Shown here piece by piece: positions 32,656 to 42,225 of a stretch of DNA of 64,000 nucleotides. Under the pieces are notes generated by a model. It ran no database searches. It saw only the letters and a list, made by a program, of their open reading frames with translations, and was not told the origin of the DNA. The stretch's first letter is position 1. Each line of letters begins with the position of its first letter. A program made the translations under genes and the position numbers. Source of the stretch: an uncultured Bacilli bacterium (GTDB lineage: Bacteria > Bacillota_I > Bacilli_A > RF39 > UBA660); NCBI GenBank assembly GCA_934098705.1, contig CAKOPC010000002.1:1-64000 (forward strand), written 5' to 3'.

Positions 32656-34707
32656 TTATCTATAATTCTTTTCTTTATCCATACGCATTTCAATAGTAGC
32701 TTCATTTATAGCATCATCTACTGTTTTTATTTCATCATCAATCATACTATAACCAATAGCAGCTCCAAATCCATATGGTAACTTATCAAATTCCTTAGAA
32801 AGTTTTGACAAATAACTATTTATTTGTGTTTTACTATAACCAATTAAATATATTAAAAACTCATTTCCATCTGTTCTTATAATATCGCTTTTCTCAAGTT
32901 GATTATTGATTAATATAGCAGCAGCCTTTTTAATTAACTCATTACCTTCCTCATGTCCATAATTATCATTAACATATTTTAAATTATTTAAATCAATCAT
33001 AACAATAGTTCTTGGATATATCTTAGTATTATCCCAGTTATTTATATTATCATTTAAATAATTTCTATTCTTTAAATTAGTTAGCATATCATTATATCTT
33101 AATACATTTTCTTTCTTTGTAATCTTAACATTTTTAGAATTTTTAAGTAATAACATAACAACAAATATTATAATAATAGGACATAATATAATACCAACAA
33201 CTATCATATAAATACCTTTAAAGCTACCTTCTGTTTCATTAACATTAATTAATTCATTTAAAGCCTCTATTTTATATTCATCATAATTTGTATTATATAA
33301 AACAAAATCTATTAAATTATATAAAACATCTTCACTTTGTTTAACAACAAATTTATTTGCTCCAACAAAACTATCACTAAATAGATATTTATATTGTTTT
33401 AATGTATCATCTTTTAAAAGTAAATAATCATTTTTATCAAGTAAAAGTATACCATCACTACTTATTTGTTTATTATAACTTGTTATTGTTTTAATACTAC
33501 TATTTATATTTTTACTAACATAATCATATAAATATCCATCTTTCATTAAATATAATTTATTATTAACAAGACCATATTTATTATTTATATCATAATATTT
33601 ATTTGCTAAACAAGCAAATTCTTCCTTAATAGCAGAATTAGTATTTAAATAATTACTATTATCATAAGCAAAATCAACATAAGCCATATCAAGTTTACCA
33701 CTATCTAATGCTTTCTTTAATTCATCTACTGATTTATACTCTATATATTCAAACTCTATATCAGTCATATTAATAAGAGTTTCAATGTATTTACCAGCAA
33801 TACCATATAATTTATTATTTTTCAAAGTATTATAAGCATTATCTTTAGTAAAACCATATTTATAAACCCTTTTATTTAATGTTGACTTTGATATTTCAGT
33901 AAAGTTTTTATTAGCACTATAAAACTTTAATAAATTCTTGTCAAAACTTAAAGTCATTTTATTTTCTTTATAATTATTTAAAAGTTTCTCTATAATAGTA
34001 TTTAATTTTTCATTATTACCAAGTCTTAATACATATTTATCTTCTAAATCTCCAATTACATAATTAGCATATAAAGAATTATTTGTTATAACATCTAAAT
34101 AACTATATCTTGGTAAAATAATATATGATAAAGTAGCATTATTTAAATCAGCAATTAAATCTTCTGCATTATTATAAGTTTTTAAAGAAATACCTTTATT
34201 TTGTAAATAAGTATTTATAAAAGTTTCATCATCTTTTAAAATGCCAACATTTTTTTTTGATAATTCACTTACATCTTTTATATCTTCAAGTGTTTTACCT
34301 AAAACAACATATTTATCAGCAAGCATTAAAGTATCATTATCTAAAATAGCATCAGTTGGCTTTAATAAAGCAATAGATAATCCATCATAATTTACTGAAG
34401 ATGTATAGTTATATGGCATTTTATTAAAGGAAAGTCCAACACTTTCTGTTACATAATCTAAAAAGTCAAATATAACGCCATCCCCTTCTTTAGCATATAT
34501 GTAAGTATCATTAGGAACATTTATATCAACTAAAACAGATTTATTACTTTCAACCCATTGCTTTTCTAAAAGAGTTAAATTATTATCTTCATCTTCAACA
34601 GTTAAAAAATAATAAATAATTCCTGCAACAGATAAAATAACAATTATTGCAATTAAAAGTTTAAAAATAAGTCCCTTTACATTCTTTTTCTTTTTTCTTA
34701 ATTTCAT
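32656..34707 (-). CDS. Solute-binding-protein/GGDEF membrane sensor
   Basis: 683 residues from ATG 34707 (AAGGAG 10 nt upstream). An N-terminal membrane helix, then two tandem periplasmic-binding-protein-like regions outside (about 55-270 and 290-480), a second membrane helix (about 500-525), and a C-terminal GGDEF domain. The domain has LTNLKNRNYL, MIDLNNLKYVNDNYGHEEGN and RTDGNEFLIY. The signature is DGNEF rather than GGDEF, so cyclase activity is doubtful. A sensor for a small ligand that modulates or merely reads c-di-GMP is the simplest guess. Confidence 0.75.
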   Translation of the reverse strand: MKLRKKKKNVKGLIFKLLIAIIVILSVAGIIYYFLTVEDEDNNLTLLEKQWVESNKSVLVDINVPNDTYIYAKEGDGVIFDFLDYVTESVGLSFNKMPYNYTSSVNYDGLSIALLKPTDAILDNDTLMLADKYVVLGKTLEDIKDVSELSKKNVGILKDDETFINTYLQNKGISLKTYNNAEDLIADLNNATLSYIILPRYSYLDVITNNSLYANYVIGDLEDKYVLRLGNNEKLNTIIEKLLNNYKENKMTLSFDKNLLKFYSANKNFTEISKSTLNKRVYKYGFTKDNAYNTLKNNKLYGIAGKYIETLINMTDIEFEYIEYKSVDELKKALDSGKLDMAYVDFAYDNSNYLNTNSAIKEEFACLANKYYDINNKYGLVNNKLYLMKDGYLYDYVSKNINSSIKTITSYNKQISSDGILLLDKNDYLLLKDDTLKQYKYLFSDSFVGANKFVVKQSEDVLYNLIDFVLYNTNYDEYKIEALNELINVNETEGSFKGIYMIVVGIILCPIIIIFVVMLLLKNSKNVKITKKENVLRYNDMLTNLKNRNYLNDNINNWDNTKIYPRTIVMIDLNNLKYVNDNYGHEEGNELIKKAAAILINNQLEKSDIIRTDGNEFLIYLIGYSKTQINSYLSKLSKEFDKLPYGFGAAIGYSMIDDEIKTVDDAINEATIEMRMDKEKNYR

Positions 34708-34714
34708 AAAAGTA

Positions 34715-35212
34715 TTACTCCTTATCTTTGTTATCATCTTTTTCATATGTTGCAGATGTATACTTAAAATTACTACTGTTTTTATTTAAGTATCCAATAG
34801 TAGGATAACCATCTACATTTTCACCATTAATATTTAAAAATACTTGAATATCATAGAACTTCTTTTGCTCTTCTTTTATATCACTAACAATAATAGATGT
34901 TAGCTTTTTACTATCATCAAGTTTTGTATCATCCTTTACTGTTATATGAACATTTAATATTCTTCCCTTTATATTATATGATGCCGTATCTACTATTTCT
35001 TCCTCTTTTAATTTAGATATTATAGTATTCATCTCATCATCAGTTATTTTTACCTTTGAAATACCATCTAATCTATTACCATATAAAGGTTTTCCACTAC
35101 CTGCAAACATTAAATTATATAAAACACCACAAACAATAGCGATAAAAGTAAATGCAACTATTCCAATAGAAGTATATTTGTTTTCTTTAATTATTTTTTT
35201 TATATTTTCCAT
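34715..35212 (-). CDS. Membrane-anchored protein upstream of the GGDEF sensor
   Basis: 165 residues with an N-terminal membrane helix (about 15-36) and an extracellular domain including IKGRILNVHITVKDDTKL. The last 20 residues are highly charged (EKDDNKDKE). It ends 7 bp before the sensor gene's start, so both are co-translated. Neighbouring gatB ends 55 bp upstream. Not recognised; perhaps an accessory of the sensor. Confidence 0.6.
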   Translation of the reverse strand: MENIKKIIKENKYTSIGIVAFTFIAIVCGVLYNLMFAGSGKPLYGNRLDGISKVKITDDEMNTIISKLKEEEIVDTASYNIKGRILNVHITVKDDTKLDDSKKLTSIIVSDIKEEQKKFYDIQVFLNINGENVDGYPTIGYLNKNSSNFKYTSATYEKDDNKDKE

Positions 35213-35267
35213 AAATTCAAAACTCCTTATTCTATAAATAGTATTATAACTTATATTATAGATTTTA

Positions 35268-36689
35268 TCAATTTACATCTTTTGACAGTAAATCTTTTAA
35301 CAATTTATTTACAATAACAGGATTAGCACTACCTTTAGTTTCTTTCATTACCATACCCATAAGATACTTAAAGGCATTATCTTTACCATTTTTATAATCA
35401 TTTACAGAAGCTTTATTTTCATCTAATACCTTAGTAACAACTTTCATAAGTTCATCACTATTACTAACTAAAGATATATTATTTTTCTTTAAGATTTCAT
35501 CTAAACTTAAATCACTCTCCATTAAGTCTTGTAAAATATCTTTAAAGTTTTTACTTGATAACTTTCCACTATCTAAATAATTAACAATATCTATAAATTT
35601 ACTATCTATTTTAGTATCATATACTGAAAGTTTATTCTTATTTAAATATGATGTTATATCTCCAAGTAATATATTACTAGCTATTTTTAAATTAATATTC
35701 TTATCTATAAATTTATTTAGATAATCACTTAAATCCTTATTAGCAATTAATTTTTCTATATTAACATTTGATATACCATTATTTGTATATATTTCTCTTC
35801 TTTCACTAGGAAGCATTACTATATCTTTTTTAACGTTTTCTATATATGAATCCTCTAATACAACATAAGGAATATCAGGTTCTGGAATATATCTATAATC
35901 ATTACCAACTTCCTTTTTTCTCATAGAAACAGTTGTATTTAACTTAGAATCAAATCTTCTAGTTTCTGGTATTAAAGTGCCTCCTCCTTCTAAAATATCA
36001 ATTTGTCTTTTTATTTCCTCATTAATAGCAGTTCCAACATCTTTTATAGAACCAATATTTTTAACTTCACATTTAGTACCTAAAGTATCAGTCTTAGAAA
36101 CAGAAACATTTACATCAGCTCTCATAGAACCTTCCTCAATTTTACAATCACTAACACCAAGATAAAGCATTAATTCTCTTAAATTTTCAAGATAAGACAT
36201 AGCATCACTACTTGATGTTATACAAGGTTTAGTAACAATTTCAATAAGAGGAACACCACTTCTATTATAATTTAAAAGTGTATACCCATTTACATGTAAA
36301 CTTTTACAAGTATCTTCTTCAATATGCATCTCTTCAATTAAAACGTACTTATCATCACCTATTTTAAGTTTTCCATTAACTCCAATAGGAGTTTCATTTT
36401 GTGTTATTTGATAACCCTTTGGTAAATCAGGATAATAATAACACTTTCTATCAAAATGCATACGTTTATTTATAGTACAATTAAGAGCAAGACAAGCCTT
36501 TAAAGCTTTATATATAACCTCTTTATTTAAACTAGGTAAAACACCAGGCATACCAAGGTCAATTATATTTACATGTCTATTTACAGAATCACTATAACCA
36601 TTTACAGAAGGAGAAAATATTTTAGTTTTTGACATTACCTCAATATGTACTTCAATTCCTATCGTAGGAGTATAATCTTTATTCATCAT
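35268..36689 (-). CDS. gatB: Asp/Glu-tRNA amidotransferase subunit B
   Basis: 473 residues, the normal length. GatB binds the mischarged Glu- or Asp-tRNA and phosphorylates it for amidation by GatA. Seen: IGIEVHIEVMSKTK, FDRKCYYYPDLPKGYQI, IEEDTCKS and the basic C-terminal tail domain ending in KLLKDLLSK. The start overlaps the gatA stop (TAATG), with AAGGAGG 7 nt upstream. The gatC-gatA-gatB order is typical. Confidence 0.95.
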   Translation of the reverse strand: MMNKDYTPTIGIEVHIEVMSKTKIFSPSVNGYSDSVNRHVNIIDLGMPGVLPSLNKEVIYKALKACLALNCTINKRMHFDRKCYYYPDLPKGYQITQNETPIGVNGKLKIGDDKYVLIEEMHIEEDTCKSLHVNGYTLLNYNRSGVPLIEIVTKPCITSSSDAMSYLENLRELMLYLGVSDCKIEEGSMRADVNVSVSKTDTLGTKCEVKNIGSIKDVGTAINEEIKRQIDILEGGGTLIPETRRFDSKLNTTVSMRKKEVGNDYRYIPEPDIPYVVLEDSYIENVKKDIVMLPSERREIYTNNGISNVNIEKLIANKDLSDYLNKFIDKNINLKIASNILLGDITSYLNKNKLSVYDTKIDSKFIDIVNYLDSGKLSSKNFKDILQDLMESDLSLDEILKKNNISLVSNSDELMKVVTKVLDENKASVNDYKNGKDNAFKYLMGMVMKETKGSANPVIVNKLLKDLLSKDVN

Positions 36690-38116
36690 TACTTAACCTC
36701 CTTGGTAGCATTCTCAATAAATGCTGCAAGTTTATAAATATCTTGTTCGCAAAACTTATTACCAATAATTTGCATACCTATTGGTAACTTATCAAGCTTG
36801 CCAATAGGAAGTGATAAAGCAGGTAAACCAGCCATATTAACAGGTATTGTTAATAAATCATCCATAAACCCTTTATTAGCATCATTTCTATACTCATCAA
36901 GTTTGCAAGGGAAAGATGTAGTAACAGGTCCAATTATTAAATCATAAGAGTTAAAAGCCTTATCAAACTCACACTTCATAGCATTCCTTATTCTTAATGC
37001 CTTGTCATAATATGTTTTAGCATTAGCACCACTTAATAAATATGAACCAATCATCATCCTTCTTTTAACTTCCTTACCAAAGCCACGACTTCTTGACTTC
37101 TTAAAAGTTTCAGTTATATTGGTTGCATCACTACTACTATAACCATATTTTATGCCATCAAAACGAGCTAAATTACTACTTGCTTCCCCAAGAGCAATTA
37201 CCTGATATAAACAAACAGCATCTTCAAGATACTTAATATCAATAATATCAACAGTGGCCCCATTTTTCTTTAAAATATCAACAACCTTAAATAAAGCATT
37301 TTTAATATTTTCATCAACAACAGAACTTATATAAAAACTTGGAATAGCAATTCTCATATTAGCAATATTATCTCCAATTTTAGCAGTAAAGTCAGTAGTA
37401 GGAGTTTTAATATTAGTTAAATCTCTTTCATCTTTCTCACACAAAATATTAAGTAATAAAGCATTTTCATAAACATTTCTTGAAATAGGACCAATTTGAT
37501 CTAATGAAGATGAAAAAGCAATAAGGCCAAACCTTGATACTCTTCCATATGTAGGTTTTAAACCAACAACACCACAATATGAAGAAGGTTGTCTTATAGA
37601 ACCACCAGTATCACTACCAAGAGATAAAGGTACAATATTTGCAGAAACACAAGCAGCACTACCACCTGATGAACCACCAGGTATACGTGTTTTATCAAGT
37701 GGATTTAAAACAGGTCCATAATAACTAGTTCTGTTAGAAGAACCCATAGCAAACTCATCCATATTACATTTACCTATAATAACCATATTATTTTTATTAA
37801 TAAGATCAACAACAAAAGCATCATAAATAGGATTAAAATTAGAAAGAATTAAAGAAGCACAGGTAGTTCTTAAATGCTTAGTTACAATATTATCCTTAAT
37901 AGCTATAGGAATACCAAATAAAATGTTTGAAACCTCCATTTTATCAAGTTCACTTGCCCTTTTCAAAGCCTCCTCTTTATTTAAAGTTATAAAACAATTT
38001 AAATCTTTATTTTCCTCTACTCTTAAAAAAGCTTCATTAACTAAATCAGTAACTGTAACCTTTTTTTCTTTTAATAATTTATTAATCTCAACTATTGGTA
38101 AATCTAAAAATCTCAT
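36689..38116 (-). CDS. gatA: Asp/Glu-tRNA amidotransferase subunit A
   Basis: 475 residues. GatA is the amidase that releases ammonia from glutamine. The Ser-Ser-Lys triad environment is intact: AIKDNIVTK, then RIPGGSSGGSAAC, and GSDTGGSIRQP. One base is shared with the gatC stop, and with gatB downstream the three subunits are translationally coupled. The complex makes Gln-tRNA and/or Asn-tRNA, which suggests the organism lacks glutaminyl- or asparaginyl-tRNA synthetase. Confidence 0.95.
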   Translation of the reverse strand: MRFLDLPIVEINKLLKEKKVTVTDLVNEAFLRVEENKDLNCFITLNKEEALKRASELDKMEVSNILFGIPIAIKDNIVTKHLRTTCASLILSNFNPIYDAFVVDLINKNNMVIIGKCNMDEFAMGSSNRTSYYGPVLNPLDKTRIPGGSSGGSAACVSANIVPLSLGSDTGGSIRQPSSYCGVVGLKPTYGRVSRFGLIAFSSSLDQIGPISRNVYENALLLNILCEKDERDLTNIKTPTTDFTAKIGDNIANMRIAIPSFYISSVVDENIKNALFKVVDILKKNGATVDIIDIKYLEDAVCLYQVIALGEASSNLARFDGIKYGYSSSDATNITETFKKSRSRGFGKEVKRRMMIGSYLLSGANAKTYYDKALRIRNAMKCEFDKAFNSYDLIIGPVTTSFPCKLDEYRNDANKGFMDDLLTIPVNMAGLPALSLPIGKLDKLPIGMQIIGNKFCEQDIYKLAAFIENATKEVK

Positions 38117-38406
38117 TATTCAAATACACCCCCAACCTCTATATAATCAGCCATCTTTTTAGGGGCATTTAATAAAACATCATCAACACTTAACATATCT
38201 TCTGCTTTATCATCCCTTAAAGCACATATATTATCATTAGGACTTATTAAACGATTACAATCTTCAACATCAACATCCTTTATTTTATCAACTTCATCTA
38301 AAATTTCTTTTAATTTAATAGCATACTCATCTATTTCATCATCTGTTAATTCTAATCTTGCAAGATTTGCAACATGTAAGACTTCCTCTTTTGTTAACTT
38401 TTCCAT
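38116..38406 (-). CDS. gatC: Asp/Glu-tRNA amidotransferase subunit C
   Basis: 96 residues, first gene of gatCAB. GatC is the short clamp that joins GatA and GatB. Seen: VLHVANLARLELTDDE at the N-terminus and RDDKAEDMLSVDDVLLNAPK near the C-terminus. A GGAGGATG ribosome site precedes the ATG. A terminator for ruvB lies just upstream, so the operon has its own promoter in 38410-38500. Confidence 0.93.
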   Translation of the reverse strand: MEKLTKEEVLHVANLARLELTDDEIDEYAIKLKEILDEVDKIKDVDVEDCNRLISPNDNICALRDDKAEDMLSVDDVLLNAPKKMADYIEVGGVFE

Positions 38407-38503
38407 ATAACATCCTCCGTCCTATATATTATATAATAAATTAAGCCTAGATACAAGAAATAGTTTATTTATAACAATTTGTATTTTGTACTCTATGCTA
38501 AAC

Positions 38504-38550
38504 AAAAAAGTATTTTTAACCTATTTTGTTTAGTTAGAAATACTTTTTTA
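38504..38550 (-). terminator. Terminator after ruvB
   Basis: AAAAAAGTATTT (from about 38505) pairs with AAATACTTTTTT (ending about 38549), with an inner TAAC/GTTA stem. The minus-strand T run follows. It overlaps the ruvB stop codon. Confidence 0.85.
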
Positions 38551-39522
38551 AAATAATGAATTTTGATGAAATTTATTAAAATATTTATAAGCTTCTTCAG
38601 TTGCAATTCTACCTCTTGATGTTCTTTTAATAAAGCCAATACTTATTAGATATGGTTCATACATATCTTCTATTGTAGATACTTCTTCTCCAACTGATGT
38701 TGCAAGAGTATCAATACCAACAGGTCCACCATTAAACTTATCTATAATTGTAAGTATTAATTCTTTATCTGTTTCATCAAGTCCTATTTGGTCTATTTTT
38801 AATCTATCAAGTGCCTTTCTTGTTATATCTAAATCGATTATACCTTCTCCTTCAACTAAAGCAAAATCTCTTACTCTTTTAAACAGCTTATTAGCAATTC
38901 TTGGTGTTCCTCTGCTTCTTTTGGCAAGTTCTCTTGATGCTTCTTCATCTATTTCTGTTTGAAGCACTTTACTTGTTCTATTAATAATTAAAACAAGTTC
39001 ATCTTCTGTGTAATATCTAAGTTTATTAACAATACCAAATCTATCACGAAGCGGACTTGATAAATCTCCTGCCCTTGTTGTTGCTCCAACTAAAGTAAAT
39101 GGTGGTAAATCTATTTTTATATTTCTTGTTGAACCTTCATTTCCAATAATTAAATCAATCGTAAAATCTTCCATAGCAGGATATAATATTTCTTCGATAA
39201 ATTTTGGCATACGATGTATTTCATCAATAAATAAAACATCCCCAGCTTCAAGGTTTGAAAGTATGGCAGCAAGATCTCCACTTTTTTCAATCGAAGGTCC
39301 ACTAGCTGTTTTTATACCAACTCCTAATTCATTAGCAATAATATACGCCATAGTTGTTTTTCCAAGTCCTGGAGGTCCATAAAGAAGTACATGGTCTAAA
39401 CTTTCCTCTCTTTTTTTTGCAGCCTCTATAAAAACCTTCATATTTTCTTTAACTTCTGTTTGACCTATATATTCATCCAACTTGGAAGGCCTTATATTAG
39501 TTTCAAATTCTTCTTTATCCAT
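38548..39522 (-). CDS. ruvB: Holliday junction branch migration helicase RuvB
   Basis: 324 residues from ATG 39522 (AAGGA 10 nt upstream). RuvB is the hexameric AAA+ motor that drives branch migration with RuvA. Seen: YIGQTEVKENM, Walker A GPPGLGKTTM, Walker B FIDEIHRM, sensor TRAGDLSSPLRDRFG, and a winged helix at the C-terminus. ruvA lies 13 bp upstream in the same operon. Confidence 0.96.
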   Translation of the reverse strand: MDKEEFETNIRPSKLDEYIGQTEVKENMKVFIEAAKKREESLDHVLLYGPPGLGKTTMAYIIANELGVGIKTASGPSIEKSGDLAAILSNLEAGDVLFIDEIHRMPKFIEEILYPAMEDFTIDLIIGNEGSTRNIKIDLPPFTLVGATTRAGDLSSPLRDRFGIVNKLRYYTEDELVLIINRTSKVLQTEIDEEASRELAKRSRGTPRIANKLFKRVRDFALVEGEGIIDLDITRKALDRLKIDQIGLDETDKELILTIIDKFNGGPVGIDTLATSVGEEVSTIEDMYEPYLISIGFIKRTSRGRIATEEAYKYFNKFHQNSLF

Positions 39523-39535
39523 ATTTATCAAATCC

Positions 39536-40090
39536 TTACTTTAATAATAGTTTTAAAGCTTCTTTTACTTGTTCCTCAATAGGTTTTGAAGCATCAACTT
39601 TATTTATTACACTCTTAAATTCTTTTTCTTTATAACCAAGTCCTTTTAATACTTCACATAATTCTTCAAGTGTATCATTTTGTGTTATATCTCCCGAAAT
39701 ATTAAGTTTTCCTTTTAAATCTAATATTATCTGCCTAGCTACTTTCTCCCCAATTTTAGGAAATTTTTTTAAATATAAAATATTTTCCCTATTTATAGCA
39801 TCAACAATACCTGATATACTACCTGTTGCCAGCATAGGAAGTGCCATTTTAGGTCCTACTCCTTTAACACTTATAAGCTTTAAAAATAATTCTTTTTCTA
39901 AAGCTTCCTTAAAACCAAATAAACTATGTTCATCTTCTCTTATATGTTCATATAAATAAACTTTATATTCTTTTCCAATTTCAAATGAATAAGGGTTAGG
40001 AACATTTATAAAATATCCAATACCTGAGCATTCCAAAGTAATGAAACTGCCCTCTCCTTCTGTTACTTTTCCTATTATATAATTATACAC
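39536..40090 (-). CDS. ruvA: Holliday junction DNA-binding protein RuvA
   Basis: 184 residues from a GTG start at 40090, selected because it gives the family N-terminus MYNYIIGKV and places AGAGGAG 9 nt upstream; a TTG at 40096 is less good. RuvA binds Holliday junctions as a tetramer. Seen: helix-hairpin-helix motifs GVGPKMALPML and FPKIGEKVARQI, and the C-terminal domain (ELCEVLKGLGYKEKE) that contacts RuvB. Confidence 0.93.
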   Translation of the reverse strand: MYNYIIGKVTEGEGSFITLECSGIGYFINVPNPYSFEIGKEYKVYLYEHIREDEHSLFGFKEALEKELFLKLISVKGVGPKMALPMLATGSISGIVDAINRENILYLKKFPKIGEKVARQIILDLKGKLNISGDITQNDTLEELCEVLKGLGYKEKEFKSVINKVDASKPIEEQVKEALKLLLK

Positions 40091-40251
40091 AAGCAAAAAC
40101 TCCTCTCACTTATAAATTATATGGTAATTCTAGGCAAAAGTAAAGCGAACAAAGACATTTTTAAGCATATAATATTTTTGATGAAAATTCCTTGACAATA
40201 GCAAAATTTTGTACTATTATTTTAGGAAGAAAAAGAAGGAGGAATATGGTT

Positions 40252-40524
40252 ATGACAATGGATGAGAGAATGTATTATAAAGATCATTTAAAAAACCTTG
40301 AAGATGAAATAACAAATCTTTCAAGTAATTTAACACCTAGTTTAAGTGATGAAATATTACTAGTTGAAAAAAAGATAGAATTTGAAAAAATATTAATAGA
40401 AATAGAGGTAAAACAAAATAAAACTGTTTCTAAAAGTACTGAAGAAGAGCTTTTATACTTAATTGAAAAAGAAAGAATACTAAAGGAAACAAAAGGATTT
40501 ATATTACAAAAAAAACTAGATTAA
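40252..40524 (+). CDS. Small helical protein, unknown
   Basis: 90 residues from ATG 40252, chosen because AAGGAGGA sits 8 nt upstream; the ATG at 40246 is too near. It is acidic and helical, with no signal sequence and no Cys. A single-gene plus-strand unit with its own terminator, between ruvAB and a SpoVIF-like gene. Not recognised. Confidence 0.55.
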   Translation: MTMDERMYYKDHLKNLEDEITNLSSNLTPSLSDEILLVEKKIEFEKILIEIEVKQNKTVSKSTEEELLYLIEKERILKETKGFILQKKLD

Positions 40525-40570
40525 TGATATCAAACTATTAGAGTTCATATCATTATCTAGCTTTTTTTAT
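40523..40570 (+). terminator. Terminator after the small helical protein
   Basis: TGATATCAAACT pairs with AGTTCATATCA (one bulge each side), followed by TATCTAGCTTTTTTTATA. It also lies at the end of the convergent SpoVIF-like gene. Confidence 0.7.
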
Positions 40571-40806
40571 ATCATATTATCAATATCAGGCACCTTATCA
40601 TTTACAATAGTACTTATAATTTTATCTTCTTTCTCTTTTGATACTTCTTTACCTGTTATTAAGCTAAGCTTTTTTATAACATTTCTTAAAGCATCTTCAT
40701 TTTTCATATTACTATCTTGAAGTGTTTTAGCAAGGTCAAGTATTGTATCTTTTGATACACTTGTCTTCTTTTCTATTTTTTTAAATAAGTTATCAGTTAT
40801 TTTCAT
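40567..40806 (-). CDS. SpoVIF (YjcC)-like protein
   Basis: The 79 residues align along their length with the stage VI sporulation protein F family: LFKKIEKKTSVSKDTILDLA, then MKNEDALRNVIKKLSLI, then SKEKEDKIISTIVNDKVP. In Bacillus the family is required for late spore coat and resistance properties. Presence of the gene does not prove sporulation here, since it also occurs in lineages not known to sporulate. It is transcribed alone between two terminators. Confidence 0.75.
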   Translation of the reverse strand: MKITDNLFKKIEKKTSVSKDTILDLAKTLQDSNMKNEDALRNVIKKLSLITGKEVSKEKEDKIISTIVNDKVPDIDNMI

Positions 40807-40812
40807 AAAGTA

Positions 40813-40853
40813 AAAAATCCTCCTAACATATTATATGTTAAAAGGATTTTTTG
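40813..40853. terminator. Bidirectional terminator between der and the SpoVIF-like gene
   Basis: AAAAAATCCT pairs with AGGATTTTTT, and the inner part carries a second stem TAACATAT/ATATGTTA. T-rich on both strands. Confidence 0.85.
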
Positions 40854-40854
40854 G

Positions 40855-42168
40855 TTATAATAAATCATTTTTATTTTTAAATTCTAAAATAATTGGTGTC
40901 CCTGTAAATGAAAAGGCTTCCCTTATTTTATTTTCTAAGTATCTTTCATATGAAAAATGTACTAATGTTTTATCATTTACATGGAATGTGAATTTTGGAG
41001 GTTTAACACCTGACTGGTGTACGTACGAAATTTTAAGTCTTCTTCCTTTATAACTTGGTGCTATATTAAGGTCATAAGCTTCTCTTACAACATCATTTAA
41101 AGTGCTTGTTTTAACCTCTTTAGTAATTGACTCTTTAACAAGAGCTACACTTTGCATGATAGTATTTATTCTAAGTTTTAAAAGAGCTGATACAAAAACT
41201 ACTGGAACGTAATCTAAGAATTTAAATTCTTCTCTTATTTCTTTAGTAAACTTTTTCATATCTTCTTCTTTATTGTTTACAACATCCCACTTATTAACAA
41301 CAATTATTATACCTTTTCCAGCATCTTTAGCATAACCTGCGATATGTTTATCATGTTCTATAATACCTTCTTCTCTATTTATAACAAGAAGACATATATC
41401 ACTTCTTTCAATAGCTCTTGTTGTTCTAAGAAGACTATATTTTTCTATATTTTCATATATTTTGCCTTTTTTTCTAAGTCCTGCGGTGTCTATAAGTACA
41501 TAATCTTCTTTATTATATTTAAAGTTTATATCAACCGCATCACGTGTTGTACCTGCAACATCACTAACAATTAATCTATCTTCATTAAGTAGGGCATTAA
41601 CTAAACTACTTTTTCCAACATTTGGTCTTCCAATAACACATACCTTACATGCTACTATATCATCTTCTTCATAAAGATTAAAGCCTTTTACAACCTCATC
41701 TAAAAGATCAAGTAACCCTCTATTATTAGCTCCTGAAACATTTATAAAGGTATAAGCACCAAGTTCATAAAAATCATATAAATTATCACTTGCTTCCTTA
41801 CAATCAGTTTTATTTATAGCAACAATAACTTCTTTATTTGATTTTCTTAACATATCTCTAACAACAAAATCATTTTTAGTTAATCCATCTTTTCCATCTA
41901 CAACAAAAATAATTTTATCAGCTTCAAGTATTCCAATAGAAACTTGTGTTTTAATGCTATCATTAAAAAGATCCTTTTCTATATCTATACCACCAGTATC
42001 TATAAGATTAAATTTATATCCTTTATAATTTACTTCTCCATATATTCTATCTCTTGTAACTCCTGGAGTATCTTCAATTATAGATATTTTTTTACCCACT
42101 AAAGCATTAAATATAGTACTTTTTCCAACATTTGGTCTTCCTACTATACAAACAGTTGGTATTTTCAT
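40855..42168 (-). CDS. der: Ribosome biogenesis GTPase Der
   Basis: 437 residues, with two tandem GTPase domains. The first has GRPNVGKST, DTPGV and NKTD; the second has GRPNVGKSS, DTAGLRKKGK and NKWD. A KH-like C-terminal domain follows (about 350-437). Der (EngA) is essential for maturation of the large ribosomal subunit. It is transcribed as a single gene. Confidence 0.97.
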   Translation of the reverse strand: MKIPTVCIVGRPNVGKSTIFNALVGKKISIIEDTPGVTRDRIYGEVNYKGYKFNLIDTGGIDIEKDLFNDSIKTQVSIGILEADKIIFVVDGKDGLTKNDFVVRDMLRKSNKEVIVAINKTDCKEASDNLYDFYELGAYTFINVSGANNRGLLDLLDEVVKGFNLYEEDDIVACKVCVIGRPNVGKSSLVNALLNEDRLIVSDVAGTTRDAVDINFKYNKEDYVLIDTAGLRKKGKIYENIEKYSLLRTTRAIERSDICLLVINREEGIIEHDKHIAGYAKDAGKGIIIVVNKWDVVNNKEEDMKKFTKEIREEFKFLDYVPVVFVSALLKLRINTIMQSVALVKESITKEVKTSTLNDVVREAYDLNIAPSYKGRRLKISYVHQSGVKPPKFTFHVNDKTLVHFSYERYLENKIREAFSFTGTPIILEFKNKNDLL

Positions 42169-42192
42169 AAAAATCCCCTCCTTATAATACTT

Positions 42193-42220
42193 TTAAAGAA
42201 TTAGGATATATTCCTAATTC
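42193..42220 (-). terminator. Terminator after tig
   Basis: AAGAATTAGGA pairs with TCCTAATTCTT around a short ATATAT loop; T-rich on the minus strand. Confidence 0.8.
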
Positions 42221-42225
42221 TTATA

